5,802 bases of DNA, taken from assembly GCA_027064265.1 (NCBI GenBank), contig JAMOQA010000566.1:1-5802 (forward strand). The letters are read 5' to 3'. Position 1 is the stretch's first letter. Each line of letters starts with the position of its first letter. The notes under the pieces are model-generated. The model searched no databases. It saw only the letters and a program-made list of their open reading frames with translations, and was not told the DNA's origin. Origin of the DNA: Acidobacteriota bacterium. Lineage in GTDB: Bacteria > Acidobacteriota > Polarisedimenticolia > J045. The position numbers were made by a program, and so were the translations under genes. Of this stretch, positions 5,759 through 5,802 are shown piece after piece.

Positions 5759-5802
5759 CACAGGCCGCCCTGCTTGAGCGCGACGTCGTCGCGAGGCGGC
5801 CG
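5758..5802 (-). CDS. Possible C-terminal end of a convergent gene, unrecognised (partial)
   Basis: Reading the minus strand from the window edge gives RPPRDDVALKQGGL and then TGA (complement of 5758-5760). Thirteen of fourteen codons end in G or C, as in the real genes here, and the position just beyond a set of hairpins fits a convergent gene end. Fourteen residues are too few to name a family, and an open frame of this length can arise by chance. The body of the gene would lie outside the window to the right. Confidence 0.3.
   Translation of the reverse strand, partial: RPPRDDVALKQGGL

Noticed and set aside
5589..5777. Plus-strand 62-codon and minus-strand 76-codon (5531-5761) open frames
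   Set aside because: No SD, low-complexity translations, and both lie across the inverted-repeat cluster; best explained as chance frames in structured non-coding DNA.

Overview
The window is very GC-rich (roughly 70% by eye), with nearly every third codon position G or C. It reads like an ordinary chromosomal segment of a high-GC bacterium. The gene content fits groups such as Deltaproteobacteria-like or Acidobacteriota-like lineages, but nothing seen fixes the taxon. No transposase, integrase, phage gene, CRISPR array, tRNA or rRNA was recognised.

Left part (1-2860), protein quality control: the 3' end of a dnaJ-family co-chaperone gene is followed 4 nt later by a complete clpB disaggregase gene. 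The clpB Shine-Dalgarno overlaps the dnaJ stop, so the two are almost certainly one heat-shock operon. ClpB has two intact ATPase modules and the middle coiled-coil that docks DnaK. DnaK/DnaJ and ClpB together recover aggregated proteins.

Middle (2861-3145), a 285-nt gap between operons: it holds a strong GC hairpin with a T-rich tail (probable terminator of the chaperone operon), a TATACT box as a possible -10, and a perfect 22-bp palindrome that runs into the ribosome binding site of the next gene.

Right part (3146-5546), short-chain acyl-CoA metabolism: an acetyl-CoA C-acetyltransferase (thiolase) and a 3-hydroxybutyryl-CoA dehydrogenase catalyse consecutive steps, acetyl-CoA to acetoacetyl-CoA to 3-hydroxybutyryl-CoA, or the reverse in beta-oxidation. 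Between them lies a stretch with strong coding bias for a small unrecognised membrane protein. It has no stop codon of its own in the starting frame. The coding bias appears to jump one frame near 4566-4580, into a frame that ends at a TGA overlapping the dehydrogenase ATG.

Right edge (5547-5802): about 210 nt of dense inverted repeats. They include a 90-nt segment that can fold as a three-way junction closed by a 17-bp stem, then a 12-bp hairpin that may be a terminator. The last 45 nt look like the 3' end of a convergent gene on the minus strand.

Most of the window is conventional. The parts worth a second look are the frame break at 4332-4683, the palindrome at 3112-3133 and the structured region after the dehydrogenase gene.
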